This document shows, in pieces, positions 33,324-45,100 of a stretch of 64,000 bases of DNA (the first letter of the stretch is position 1; each line of letters starts with the position of its first letter). The position numbers were made by a program, and so were the translations under genes. The notes beneath the pieces were generated by a model, which saw only the letters and a list, made by a program, of their open reading frames with translations, had not been told where the DNA came from and searched no databases. Source of the DNA: Cryoendolithus antarcticus (taxonomy: Eukaryota; Ascomycota; Dothideomycetes; Cladosporiales; Cladosporiaceae). The stretch is from assembly GCA_002077065.1 (NCBI GenBank), contig NAJO01000078.1, forward strand, positions 50,650 to 114,649, in the 5' to 3' direction.

Positions 33324-36300
33324 TTAAGACTGCTCCGAGGCCTCCCTGCGCAGTCGTGCCCGACGTCGATCCAGTGCAGCGTCTATCTCAGTGTAAAGGT
33401 CTCCCCCAATGTTTCCCATCAACACAAGCATCGCTCTGGCTCTCAGCAGAAGCGGCTCGCCATGCTTTGATTCAATGAGGAGACACCCGAGCTCTACGAT
33501 TGCCATTGCCGAGTCTCGCGACTGTCTCTGCCTCAATAGTCTGTCCGTGTCTGTGAGCACTGTGTTACCGATCGCTTCGGCTTCTGCGAAGCGATTTTGC
33601 GAATGATACAAGGTTGCAAGGCGAGTTGCACTTTTAAGAGCGAACGGTGACACTGTCTCTTGCAGTTTGTACACCTCCTCTGCGATTTCGGTAGCTTCAA
33701 CTAATCGACCTTGCCGCGTGTATGTGATCGCTACTTCAGACATAGCGTCCAGAGTATCTGAATGCTTAGGCCCCAGAGTACGGGTTCGCAACTCAACCAT
33801 TTTCCGACCATAGGCTGAAGCTGCGTCGTACGATCCGACCTCCCGCAGTGCGGCTGCGGAAGAGACGCCGGAAGCGACCGTCTCGACGTCGCTTTCTCCG
33901 GACACTGACTGGAAGCCTTCGTGAGCTTCATATATGAGATCAAGAGCATTGGCGTAATCCTTGCTAGCCAAGAGGCATTGACCGAGGTTTAGTTGAGTAT
34001 GAAGTGTGGAAGAGTGCGTCGGACCCCACTCCTCAAGGTAGTAGCTCAGCAGTTGTTCCAAGAGAGAGCGAGCTCTGGGGAAATTGCACATCTTGATATG
34101 CACAGATGCCAAGCGTGAGATTCCTGCGAGGTATAGATTCAGATTGTAAAAGCGCTGCTCGATTGACAGCTCTAAGCTTGACACAAGAGCTGGGTTGATG
34201 TACCGCGTGATTTGCAGGTAGTGATGCCGTGCTTCGGGATAGCCCCCTTCCAGTTCCCATACTTTACCAATGTGAAGGTAAACAAAATCGATACCTGTGA
34301 CACTAAACGATGCCAGGGCAGGGCGAATGTATTTCGTGGGAACGTGTGCGAGTAGTAGAGGTCGGACAGAAATGTCCTCGGAGGCGGAGGCAGCGTTGTA
34401 GCAGGCAGATGCCATGAAGATGACATACCACTGCATCCATATAGGATCCTGGCAGTCCATGCTTGTGCGCCACTGGATCATTGAGTGCATCGTGTGGCCG
34501 TCCCTATCAGCTACGTGGCCCTGCACGAGATGATAGCGTTCCAGAACGGCCATACATCTCCTATACCAGCAGTCGTCCCACTTACCATTGCTGTCAACTC
34601 CCAGCAGACATCGTAGCCATGAAGGAAGAGTATCGCTAGCTCCAGGTTTTAGTTGTTCACAGACCTCCTTGCAGCCCGCACTTGCTTGCTCGAATGTCTC
34701 TCGTTGTATTGCCGAGGAATCGAAGATAGAGAGCATGCAAAGCAGGTTCATTGGGGGACATTTGAAACCACTTGTCATCTCAGAGATACTGGCAAATGAT
34801 GTGTCCCAGACGGTCCAAACGCTTTGGCGCGAGCTTGATAGGCTATGAAATTCTTCATTTATCAACAGATCATCCCTATGCCGACTGTAGTCCAGATAGT
34901 ACTGGGCCATGGCCTCGAACATACTTGTACGCTTCGAAGCATTCCGGATGTTGGCGGCTGCGAGATCGATCGCTAATGGATAATTATCCAACCGATAGCA
35001 GATGTCTCCCGCAATTTCTATGACTTCGCGCTCGTGCTTCATATTCGACGACTTGTTGCGCTCGTGGTCTACAAGCTCGAGCGTTTCGCTTGCAACACTA
35101 TTGGATTCGGGTGATTGGATCTGTGTAGAATTGCCATGGCGATGTCCACTCCACCGGCACGCATGAAGAAGCAGATCGAGAGCTTCGTGATCACTCATCG
35201 ACTCTACTGTCATCATGATAGGCATGTCGCTTAGGAGATCGGTGCAATGCTCATTTCGGCTCGTGACGACGACGGTCCCCCTAGTCAATGGGCTTAATCG
35301 TAGCATGACGTCTCGAATACCCCAGCCAAAGTCATCCGCGTTGTCGACTATCATCAGCCACGCTTGATCCGGCGCTGTTCGACTTTCGAGCCACACAAGC
35401 AAGGCCGTGACTTCCGGCGATGATCCTAGATTTGCTGTATAATCCCCACGGATCGCCGAAGGCATGTCGAGGGCTTGGCAGCAGCGACTGAAGCTTGTCT
35501 TCACGCTGGCCGCACTTGACGCATCGATCCATAACACGGTATCGTAATCATCGCGGTGTTTCTCTGCGAAGTTGAGAGCCAGTTGTGTCTTACCCATGGC
35601 GCCAGCACTGGTTATTGCTGCTGCATATTTACGTACATGAATAGAGTGCGACTTGTCCATAGCATGCTCTAGCTGGGCTGTCAACGTGAGCCTGTCCGTG
35701 AAGGCTTCGGAAGTGGTAAAGGGAACGACATAGCGCATTCTCGCAGCTTCGGCGTCCATATCATAAGTGTCCTGTAGGATGTCGACCAGCGCGTTGCGTA
35801 TCTGATAATAGCCCGGCGTATAGCGGCTTGCAAACTTGTTGAGCCCGGAGTGATCAGTTGGTAGAGAGACATTGAGGACTTCGCCAGAATCACTGTCGAA
35901 AGTCGCGTCTCTCTGACGGACGAGCTATGATGCTATCAGCGTGGGGATGTAGGAGCTGAGACCAAAATGACCTACAATCGTGGCGTAGAACGGTAGATGC
36001 GCAGTAGCACGTAGCTCGAAGAAGTTGCCTATACGGACTGATCTACCTTCCAGGAAGGAAAGGAACGAAGCGTGCGTCTGTCGAAGTGACATGTTGTTGC
36101 TTTGTACCTCATCGAAGATCTCGGCGTTCACGCCGAGTAATGACCAAGACCTCGCGAGCATCTTAGGTGCCCAAGTCGATTGGACGCCATGATGCGGACA
36201 GCCGAGGAAGATAATGCCCCTGATGGCTTGTGTCAAGTCCGGATCCTGATCCCGTGCGGTCGCTAGGGCCTGACCTGTAATGAGCGCTAGCCATCGGTGC

Positions 36301-36920
36301 GTTCAAGGCATACTGACCTCTTTGACCACTAAGCCACCGTAGCTATGCGCGACAATGACTATCGAACGCGCAGATCCATGCTAGATCAATCATCAGTCGA
36401 GAAAGTGGGTATAGAGATGTAGTCGGTACGTTTTACACTTATGGAGGTCTGCACAAGACGCGTCAGGATGATCCGGAGATCGACTGCAACATCTACAAGT
36501 CGGATTTTCAGAGCGTTGCGCTTCCAGTATGTGTCGTAGTTATAGAAGTGAATCTTGGTGCCGCCTCTCAATGCTGACGGTATGTCCGATGGCAAGATGT
36601 CAGTCACCCAATTCACGGGCAAGCCAAGTGGCGATTTCGCTGTCCATGTAGTATCGGGATTGGCCCCGAGTCCGTGAACGAATACAATGCTAAAACAATG
36701 TCAGCCGGTCGCAACAGCGCCAAAATGGTCGACTGTAAGCACTCGGCTCCCTTCGCATTGCCGCCAAGCTCGTTCAATTCCGTCGATCTAAGCGCGAGTC
36801 GGGCTGGTCCTTCTCGCCTTGAGTCTGCATGTACCGGAACCACGTAGGAGGAGAGATATTATGCGCCACGAAAGCAACAAGAAGACAGGCGACAAGAACT
36901 GAAACCGAAGAAATGAGCAT
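33324..36920 (-). CDS. NLR-like protein: alpha/beta hydrolase, NB-ARC, TPR (5' end unresolved)
   Basis: Supported exons on the minus strand: about 36840..36743, 36689..36437, 36380..36318, 36269..35976 and 35924..33324; introns are 48-56 nt. Order: a SesB-like alpha/beta hydrolase (DIVFVHGLGANPDTTW, nucleophile elbow AHSYGGLVVKE, GIIFLGCPHHG), an NB-ARC domain (P-loop SAGAMGKTQLA, Walker B WLMIVDNADD, VVVTSRN, YPLAIDLAA), then TPR-like repeats near the C-terminus (LGPKHSDTLDAMSEVAITY and similar). Fungal proteins of this layout are thought to act in heterokaryon incompatibility or innate-type defence. A putative N-terminal membrane anchor (ATG 36920, very hydrophobic, then PPTWFRY) lies in a different frame from exon DIVFVHG and I find no convincing intron to join them. 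The gene may be frameshifted. Confidence 0.8.
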
Positions 36921-37287
36921 GATTCAACAGTCCGACGACCGAGAACAGGTCTGATGCAAACGAGACGAGGGTCGTTCGACGACAGCAAGGAATCGTGTGC
37001 TCGGGCATGAGAGTCGACACAACCCTCAGATTACTGCGCCGAGTGAAGAATGTCGAAGCAACATCATACTGACATACAGTTGAGGCTCCGCGCTGTCGGG
37101 TTTGCACAAAGGCGTCCGGAACGAGCAGAACGCAGGGGCTCAGACACATCATCCCGGCGGCTGCTGATACGCTGTGCCCACGCGCCACAGGGTTGCAGAG
37201 GGAGCGCCCTGCGCTGTCGCTCGCGTTTGTGAGGCTGTCTCGTGGCGTTTGTGTCTTGTAGGCCCCGTTGCCCGCGAAGGTGTTGCC
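36921..37287. other. Intergenic between NLR and DUF6601-like gene
   Basis: About 370 bp between divergent accessory genes. Overlapping frames on both strands have no recognisable content. Confidence 0.5.
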
Positions 37288-38316
37288 ATGCTTCACCAGG
37301 CAAATACCGCAATGCAACGTCCTTCATTGCGGGGAAATTCAGGTGTGATATTCCCCCGGGAACATGCTCTAGAGCAATGCAACTTCGACGGGGACCATCT
37401 GCCAGAGGATCCTGAAATTTTACTTTCCCGCGATGCAGTCGACAAATTCGTGAATGATGAGTTGGGAACGCAAGAGCTGGACGCTCTCGCACCTTACCTT
37501 TGGCTTGTGACGAAGAAGGCCAGCACCAACGTGGACGCTCTTCATCGTCATGGCATAAAGCAACGCAGGATAACAATCACGGAGGACTCCAAGTTGCATC
37601 TCGTCTGGACTGTAGACAGAGTGTTCATAAAGCCAATACCGACGTGTCTGTTCTCCTACGATTTCTGGGCCCGGTATTTGTCCCCACGGACCGATCCCGT
37701 CAAAGCCCAAACTATATACCATGCGCCTCAACTTCCGCGGCGAGTCGCTCTTGGGTTCCTACGCTCGTATGCTCTACTCATACGGCACAAATTTGACCTT
37801 CGAATCGCCAAAGCTGAGGGTCTCGTGCCCGACCATATCAGCTGGGATGCATGGGCACGCTTTATTGTGCATTTTCGACACGTTGAGGACGAAGAAGTGA
37901 CCATACGACACCATTATGGTCAGATGCGGCTATCCAGGCTGAACGTAGCAACGAGAGCCAAAGGCCTGCTCGAGCTGTCGCCACGCTGGGGCTACGAGGC
38001 AACATACTAGTCCACGTTACCCTACATCATCGATGCCGCAGCGCCAGTCTTCCTTCTTTTCGCCGGACTGTCGCTCGTAATGTCTGCAATGTAAGTCATG
38101 CTCGCGGCAGGCGACACTCCTAGAGGAACGAGCGACGCTTATGGTGCGGCATTCTGGTATTTCTCAATCATTGTGGTCGTCTCCTCGCTAGTCGCGATGC
38201 TCTTGTTTCTCCTGGTACCTGCAGTGTACATACTCAATCAGCCCGTCTGGGGCTATCGACATCGCCATGGAACCAACGCAACATGGCCAACTAAACGTGG
38301 CGAGCGGAGCGTATAG
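37288..38316 (+). pseudogene. DUF6601-like membrane protein gene with two in-frame stops
   Basis: One frame covers the whole region but is interrupted by TAG at 38008-38010 and TAA at 38092-38094. The part before the first stop (240 codons from ATG 37288) has HLVWTVDRVFIKPIP, FWARYL, ALGFLRSYALLIRHKFDLRIAK and GQMRLSRLN, which I associate with the fungal DUF6601 family. The part between and after the stops supplies two hydrophobic spans (PVFLLFAGLSLVMSAM; YFSIIVVVSSLVAMLLFLLV) expected at the C-terminus of that family. Both stops look like C-to-T changes of CAG and CAA, and the second sits where family members have Gln. Function is unknown. Readthrough or a base error is possible. Confidence 0.68.
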
Positions 38317-39511
38317 AGGCTAAGGGAGTGGAAATTCTTTTCGGCATCGCTCGATTCGATCCGAAAGGACGAGCCGAGCGCCGCCGTGTGCTTATACACA
38401 GCCTTTGGCCGTTCAGCAATGTGCAGCACTGGTCTCAGGTAGCTCCATCTATCTTGTACACGAGTTACAATGGGGAGGAGCCCGGGAGAAAGCTACAGAA
38501 TGAGCTCGGTCTATTCAGTGGAAGTGCGCAGTCCTAGGAAGAGTCAGGGCTTTGCGAGAGTAATACTGTCCTTTGTAGTCTCCCGTCGTCCAATGTGCAC
38601 TATCTGTTCTGCAACAGGAGGTGAGATGTGTACCGCGCGGATTGCTGATGCCAGCAGCATTTCATGAGCTGCTGTAGCAAAGCACCGCGCGAACGGCTGG
38701 TCCCTGCGTCAAGTCATGAAGTCAATTCCACAATCCTGAATCCAGTCTCGTCGCTACAAGCATGTAGTCACTCCTCACACATTTCCACCGGCAGCTCCGC
38801 GCGAACTTTGCCTTTCGAAGACGGTTGAGACTCCGATGCCAAGCCGACGTGGCGAATGCTGCGATTATCAGATAGCGCACTTATCTAGTTCACATTTGCA
38901 TGCAGAAGCCAGCGTGCCAAGCAGACTTACCGCCGTTCACCGCCGCACTGCACGACCGCGCACGAGTCTGGAAGCGGCTTATATGCTGGCACGCTTGACA
39001 GAAGTTGGCAAATATGCACTACATGAAATAGATGTACAGTACAATCTACGCGTGGCTGGGTGGCTCTAAGCTCTCGCCTAAGACGTAGCTCCCGCGAAAG
39101 TCGTACCAGCATAGTGCTTCCCGCTGCAACCTCTTTCGCCCAATTCCCGAGTACGACGCGCAAGCAGACGAATCACTGCGCAGATCCCCGGCATACACCA
39201 CCTCTCACTGCATTCTTCCCCAACATCTCATCCTCTTTCAACATCACCGCTATATAGCAGCTTTCGAATACTCGCATCGCGGCTACGGCGAAAGTGCCGA
39301 GACCAACTCCGACCTTATCCACCCTCGTTTGTCTCCCCCGGCCAGCGGCCCCATTGTTATCCCACTACTTTCAACGCACCAACCTTCGAACGCTCCTCGC
39401 TCCGCCATCCACCGCCGCCTCCCTCAACGCTCACGGTCCATCGATACCCACTTCACCAGCCTTACCGCGGGAGCGATATCGTAGATCTATCTGTCATCAT
39501 CAAGCATCATC
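38317..39511. other. Intergenic
   Basis: About 1.2 kb with scattered short frames and no recognisable protein, RNA or repeat. It includes the CT/CCA-rich promoter and leader of the DUF2406 gene near 39230-39500. Confidence 0.5.
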
Positions 39512-40893
39512 ATGGACAACGGCCCATCGTCACCGGGCTACAGGCCGGAAGCGCGTCAGCGCGGATTCTCGTTTCGCAGCGACAAGAGCGGTGGATCTAC
39601 CAAGGAGGTCTTGCGTGATTCGCCAGAGGAGAAGCGTCGCAGAGATAGTATCTGGAAGTTGCAGAGCAAGGCCAATCCTAATGCTGCTATCACCGAAGCT
39701 CAACCGGGAGGTCAGTCCCTTTGATATATTCGAGAAAGTTATTGCTTCTTTGCGCGTACGGCATTACTGCTTGATCACCTGATCACTATCTTTCATTATG
39801 AACGTCGCTGCTACCGCACCTGTCGTACTCGATGCATCGGTCTTGGCTGACCCTGTCGTGATAGACGCTCAGCTGCTTGAGCAGGCTACGATAGAGTCGC
39901 TGCGCAATGTACAACACAAGGATGCCAATGGCAATGTCATTAGTAAGTTATCACTGAAGAAGACTTCAGCAAGCTCGAACTCACCTCTCCGCAGCCGACC
40001 CAGACCTGTCCAACCCAACACGGCCACGAATGGAGCGGCCGCTCGATACCATCAGATCTTTCGAGAAAGCTATCGACAGCGGGTATAAGAGACGTTCGTC
40101 GATGATGAGAGGAGGTTCGCACATCACGGATCTCCCGGCTCACCAGGACAAGCACTGACAGCACGCAGAGTCATACGATCAACAAAACCAACATCAAAGC
40201 CGACGGAGCAGCTACATTGGTAAGTCTCAGCATCACAGCTCTCAGCGCGCTCCCAATGCATTTGCCAACACATTGTCAGACCACAGCAATGGGCCATCTC
40301 CTGCTCGCTACGGCAGTCGCACTCCTAGCGGCGGTGGCTACTACGGCAATGGCATGACCCGCCCAGACTCCTACGCTGAGGGACCTAGCTCGCAGCGACA
40401 GCGCTACGGCAATCGCGTAGTATCCGACACAACTGGCATGCGCGGCAATGGCGGCAACGGCGTGTATCCACAGCACGGTTACCATCAGTCGCACGATACT
40501 GTTGGAACGAACGGAAGCGACAGCACAGGACCTTGGGCCAATAGCACGGATCCGAGCAGCGAGAATAGCTCTCTCGATCGCCTACATATGGCGCCAGGCG
40601 GCAAGCAGCCACAGCACCAGCAGAGCCAGGACTTTTACGGAGGTGGGAACAACGGTTACGGAGGACCGCAGAACAATGGTGTGCCGAGGGCGATTCCCGA
40701 GGATGGTGCATACTCTGGTTACGGCGGACCGGTTCAGCAGCAGCAGCCGAGGCGACCGATCCCGCTAGGGAACTCGGGCGATTCGCTCACTCAGACGCTG
40801 AGCCATGCTGGTGGAAAGCTGCCGAGTGCTAGCAAGCCCGAGCCGGAGAAGAAGAAAGGGTGGTTGACCAGGAAGTTCAGCAAGAAGGGTTAG
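39512..40893 (+). CDS. DUF2406 family protein
   Basis: CDS join(39512..39710, 39865..39942, 39995..40114, 40169..40219, 40280..40893), 353 aa, five exons with all joins in phase 1. Family landmarks fall across the joins: GFSFRSDKSGG, KLQSKANPNAAITEAQP, SLRNVQHKDANGNVI, then DPDLSNPTRPRMERPLDTIRSFEKAID, then RRSSYIG. The C-terminal half is Gly/Gln/Ser/Asn-rich, with a basic end (KKKGWLTRKFSKKG) that may bind membrane. The first intron (154 nt) is long and its acceptor was chosen from frame and a CTGAC branch site; the third uses a weak GTTCGC donor. Yeast members with DUF2406 relate to stress response; the role here is unknown. Confidence 0.85.
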
Positions 40894-41276
40894 ATTGAAT
40901 GAGCACTGGACTGACCTAGAGATATCGGGCGGGCGGTCTAGAGCCTTGCTGTCGATATACTGGATTTGGCTAAGATCCTTTCATGAGTCTTACGCCTTTA
41001 TGACCGGCGTAGGATCTTGTGGAGGGGCTAGGAAAATTGACAAGTCGTGGCGTTTGCAGGAGTATTGGGTAATGGGCTCGAATGAGAGACAATCTGCCTA
41101 TCTTAAAGTAATATTACAGGCTGTGGGCACTGCGCCAGGCATGGTCATGCGCCTCAATAAACCGCAGAGACAAGGAACGTCTCCCGAAGTACAGCGAGAA
41201 GGCACAGGCTAGGAGGCACAATTGCAACGCAGACTGTCCTTAAGCTCAGCCATAGTCATACACTCGTACCAACGGA
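40894..41276. other. Intergenic between convergent genes
   Basis: About 380 bp of 3' sequence between the DUF2406 gene and VMA21. No supported gene. Confidence 0.55.
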
Positions 41277-41656
41277 CTACCTATCCTTCTTCCTCTCCTC
41301 CTCAGCCTCCTCTCGTTCACTCTTGTCATCATTGAACGCCACAACCACATACCCAATCAATACCACATTCGCCATGATCGCCGCCAGTGCGCCCGCGTAT
41401 GTCGAGTTGCCTGGTCGTTCTATCAGTATTGCCATAAACCACTTTTGGGGGAGACCAAGTGACCTTTGAATATTGTTTTCACGGAAAGGAAGTAGGAGCC
41501 TATGGGCAGCGTGATCATGGCGAATGTGAAGGCTAGCAGTTTGAAGATTACAGAGGCGGGGACTGCGGGTGTTATATTGGATTTGGGGTTTGGGGGTGGA
41601 GGGGCGAGGTGGGATGGGGCTTTTTCCGAGGAGGCGAGGGGGCGTTGGGTGGCCAT
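41277..41656 (-). CDS. VMA21: V-ATPase assembly integral membrane protein Vma21
   Basis: CDS complement(41277..41410, 41464..41656), 108 aa, with a 53-nt intron (GTCACT...CCAG). It is an ER membrane chaperone for assembly of the V0 sector of the vacuolar H+-ATPase. The sequence has a short N-terminus, then [16 protein letters not shown] leading into the first membrane span, a loop with [15 protein letters not shown], and a second span ([15 protein letters not shown]). The charged tail ends EEERKKDR, with Lys residues near the end as in the family's ER-retrieval signals. Length matches fungal Vma21. It is divergent from FUN30. Confidence 0.95.
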
Positions 41657-42179
41657 GGTTGATTTGCTGGGGAGATGTCGAAGGAGAGTTGGATGGGTGT
41701 CGTTGTTGAGTACGATTTATTTGATGGAGGTCTTGTAGATAGTTGGTGGATGTACGAGTAGGCTGCTCATATGTGTGGCGTTTCTCTGATGGAGGACTAT
41801 GTAGAATGCACACATCTCGGCAAGTAATGCGCAGCGTGATTGTGTGAGCATTTTGATCTATCCTTCTATAGACTCCACTTCCGCAGCGCGTCAAAGCGTG
41901 AAAGAAGCGCGACATGCTGTGACTTTGCCACTACTTTGAACATATATACGCTCATTACTGCGTCGTTTGTGATTGACTGCAGGGTGGCAAGGCTTCAACA
42001 CTACTTCACGTCTTGTTGTTGTAGTCAAAGGCTCTCCGCGGGTCCTTCTTTGGCAGTATCCTCCAGGTCATTGCCGTGGTGGCACTGCATTTCACGACTT
42101 GTTCACATTGCTAGTAGCATACAAATACCCACAGTCTCTGGGTCTCTAGGAACTACTACGCCCTCTCATCTCTCCCATC
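41657..42179. other. Intergenic, shared promoter of VMA21 and FUN30
   Basis: About 520 bp between divergent genes. No supported coding or RNA gene. Confidence 0.55.
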
Positions 42180-45100
42180 ATGGCCGATAGCGACCCGATA
42201 TCAGAGGCGACACCCACCAAGAGGAGGAAGCTGAACTCCCAAGGGAGGGAGTGGAATGAGGAGGACGACAGCGGTGATGATCTCTTCGAGGAAGAGGCAA
42301 CGATTGCCACGATACCAGTGCCACGCCAGCTGGGATATTCGAAGGACCGCATGCATACTGAGCTGGGAAATCTGCGCCAGAGTTCACCATTGAATCCTCA
42401 TGTCACACAACCGACACAGACGCTCAAGCCGACTTACATTGATACTGCACCGATGTACACGGCGCCTTCGCAACTCGGCGGCACGCAGCCAACGCAGCTG
42501 TTTGCCCCACTTGCAGCAGAGGAGGTGCAAGTTGGTCGATCGTCACCTCCTGCTCCAGAACCGCGACTGCCGACCATGCAAGCGCCACCTGCGCCGATGA
42601 CACGTGCGCCATTCTCGAAGCCGAAGAGCTTCATAGGAAGTCTTATGGCGCCTCCTGGTACAGCATTTCGCAGACCGCAGGGCATACCACTTCCTACTTC
42701 GGCAGCGCAGCCCATTGCGCTCGAGGACAGCGATGAGGATCCTAAGCACTACAGCTCTGATGAAGGAACACAAGGTTTGGCATCGAGTATTCGACCGACG
42801 AACTTCACCAAGGGCGGGAGAGGACTGAATTCGAGTCCGAATCGTACCATTAGGGAGCCAGTCATTGCAGAGTCGCCCTCTGGTCCTGCTCCATTCGCAG
42901 CCATGACACAGAGATTCGCATACAACGCCAACTCGGCACCCACCGACATGGCAAGCGCATATGGTAGCACATCGCGAGCACCGAAGGCTCCAATGTTGCC
43001 GCAGGCGAGGCAGAACGGTCCAGCGCGCACGTTGGCGGTGCAGAGCAATGCTCGTACATACAACACCTTAGACGACATTCCGGACTACCTCATGCGAAAG
43101 AGAGTAGAGCGGATTCAGGCAATACTGCCTCAGGAGCCAGTACATAGATGCATGGACGCCCTCGTTAAGCGCAAGAATAACGAGTCAGATGCTATGGAAT
43201 GGCTTTATGAGACTGCGACCGATCACGATGAGCTGGCTCCGACGCCCATCAAGAGTAATGGCATCCGGGGAGTTGCGCAGAGCTCGAGCAGCCAGTACTC
43301 TTCGCAGCCGGTGAGAGCAATGAATAACGTTCGCCAAGACGTGAAAGTACCGACGAGGACGATTGCGGAGAAGTACAATCAAGTATCGCGGAAGCAGTCG
43401 AAGCCGAGTCTTGACGACGACGATGACAGCGATGATGCTCCAAGACCGAAGGGACGCTTGATCAATCGTGCGAAGGCCTCGAGGCCGGTCTCGTCAAGTC
43501 CGCCACCGCCCAAGCAGAAGATGGCTCAGCCATTGCAGCGTCAAGCAAGGGCGAAAGCAACGATCACAATTGACTCGGACTCGGAAGGGGATGCTGCAGC
43601 CGTGTCGGAGGAGGATCCGATCACGCAGATTCTGGCCCCGACTTCGCACCAAGTCAAGCTGCTAGCCTTCTTTAACGACAGATCAGTGCGTGAGATTGCA
43701 GATCTGTGTGCGCAGCCCGAAGCAGACATCCAAGCGATTGTTGACAAGCGACCCTTCAGCAGACTTGATGAGATTCGAGAGGTCACCAATGCACCTGAAT
43801 TGACCAAGTCAGGCAAGAAGTCAAGGACGAAGCCGATAGGAGACAAGATCGTAGACATGTGTAGTCAGATGATGACTGGTTACGATGCAGTGGATGATCT
43901 AGTTGCGGAGTGCGAGGCAATCGGTAAGCCGATCAAGGATGCGCTGAAAGGCTGGGGTGCTGGAGCTGGCGAGGATGGAGAGCTGCATTTGATGTCTCTA
44001 GACGAGGCGCACGACTCTGGTATTGGAACGCCTACGAGTTCCGCTGGCTCGCCTGCACCAAATGGGACCTCGTCTGCGAAGGAGACTACTGCATCGAAGG
44101 TGAAGGGACGCTTCATTGGACAGCCGGAGAAGATGAGCACTGAGTTTCCCCTCAAGGATTATCAGCTTGTTGGCCTGAATTGGCTGAATCTGCTCTGGTC
44201 CAAGAAGCTGGCCTGCATTCTGGCCGATGACATGGGCTTGGGCAAGACTTGTCAGGTCATTGCCTTTCTTGCTCATCTACAAAGCCAGAATGTCGACGGT
44301 ACCCATCTGTTGATTGTGCCTGGTTCTACTCTGGAGAACTGGTTACGAGAATTCGCACGCTTTGCTCCCGAACTTGTGGTCAGGACCTACTACGGCAGTC
44401 AGGTAGAGAGGCCAGAGCTTCAATTGGCACTGGAAGACGAGCGCTCAGAGATCGATGTCATCGTGACCACCTATGACATGGCAGTCAAACCGGACGACAA
44501 TAAATTCCTGCGTGGTCTTGAGCCCGCTGTCTGTGTGTACGACGAAGCGCACGCACTGCGCAACACTCAGTCAGACCGTTATAATCAGCTCATGAAGATC
44601 AAAGCGGACTTCAAGGTATTGCTGACCGGCACACCTCTGCAGAACAACCTGCGGGAGCTGATAGCGGTGCTTGGCTTCATCATGCCTGATCTCTTCGCCC
44701 AAAAGAAAGATGACTTGGACTATATCTTCCACCATAAGGCTACCACCAAAGATGATGATCACGCCGCGCTGTTGTCAAGAGAGCGCATCGCGAAAGCACG
44801 CTCGATGATGACGCCCTTCATCTTACGGCGCAAGAAGAAGGACGTCCTCTGGCTGCCAGCAAAGCACAGTCGAGTCGAGCATTGCGATATGACAGCATCG
44901 CAAGCGAAAGCCTATGCTGCTGAAACTGAAGCCGCGCGGAAAGTGTTCAGCGAGAAGGGCTCGAAGAAGACCTCGACGAAGACAAGCTCTAATGTCCTGA
45001 TGAGTCTTCGCAAGACTGCTATCCATCCACTTCTATCGCGCCGGCTCTTCGATGACAAGAAGCTGCTCAAGATCCAAGCAGCGTTGCTCAAGAGCGAAGA

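Noticed and set aside
36788..37317. Minus-strand frames of 66 and 152 codons upstream of the NLR
   Set aside because: Neither joins the hydrolase exon in frame; only the ATG at 36920 frame has a family-like anchor.
38091..38123. Very short intron (GTAAGT...CCTAG, 33 nt) that could remove the second stop of the DUF6601-like gene
   Set aside because: Shorter than any intron in the window, and the removed codons look like real coding sequence. It would also leave the first stop.
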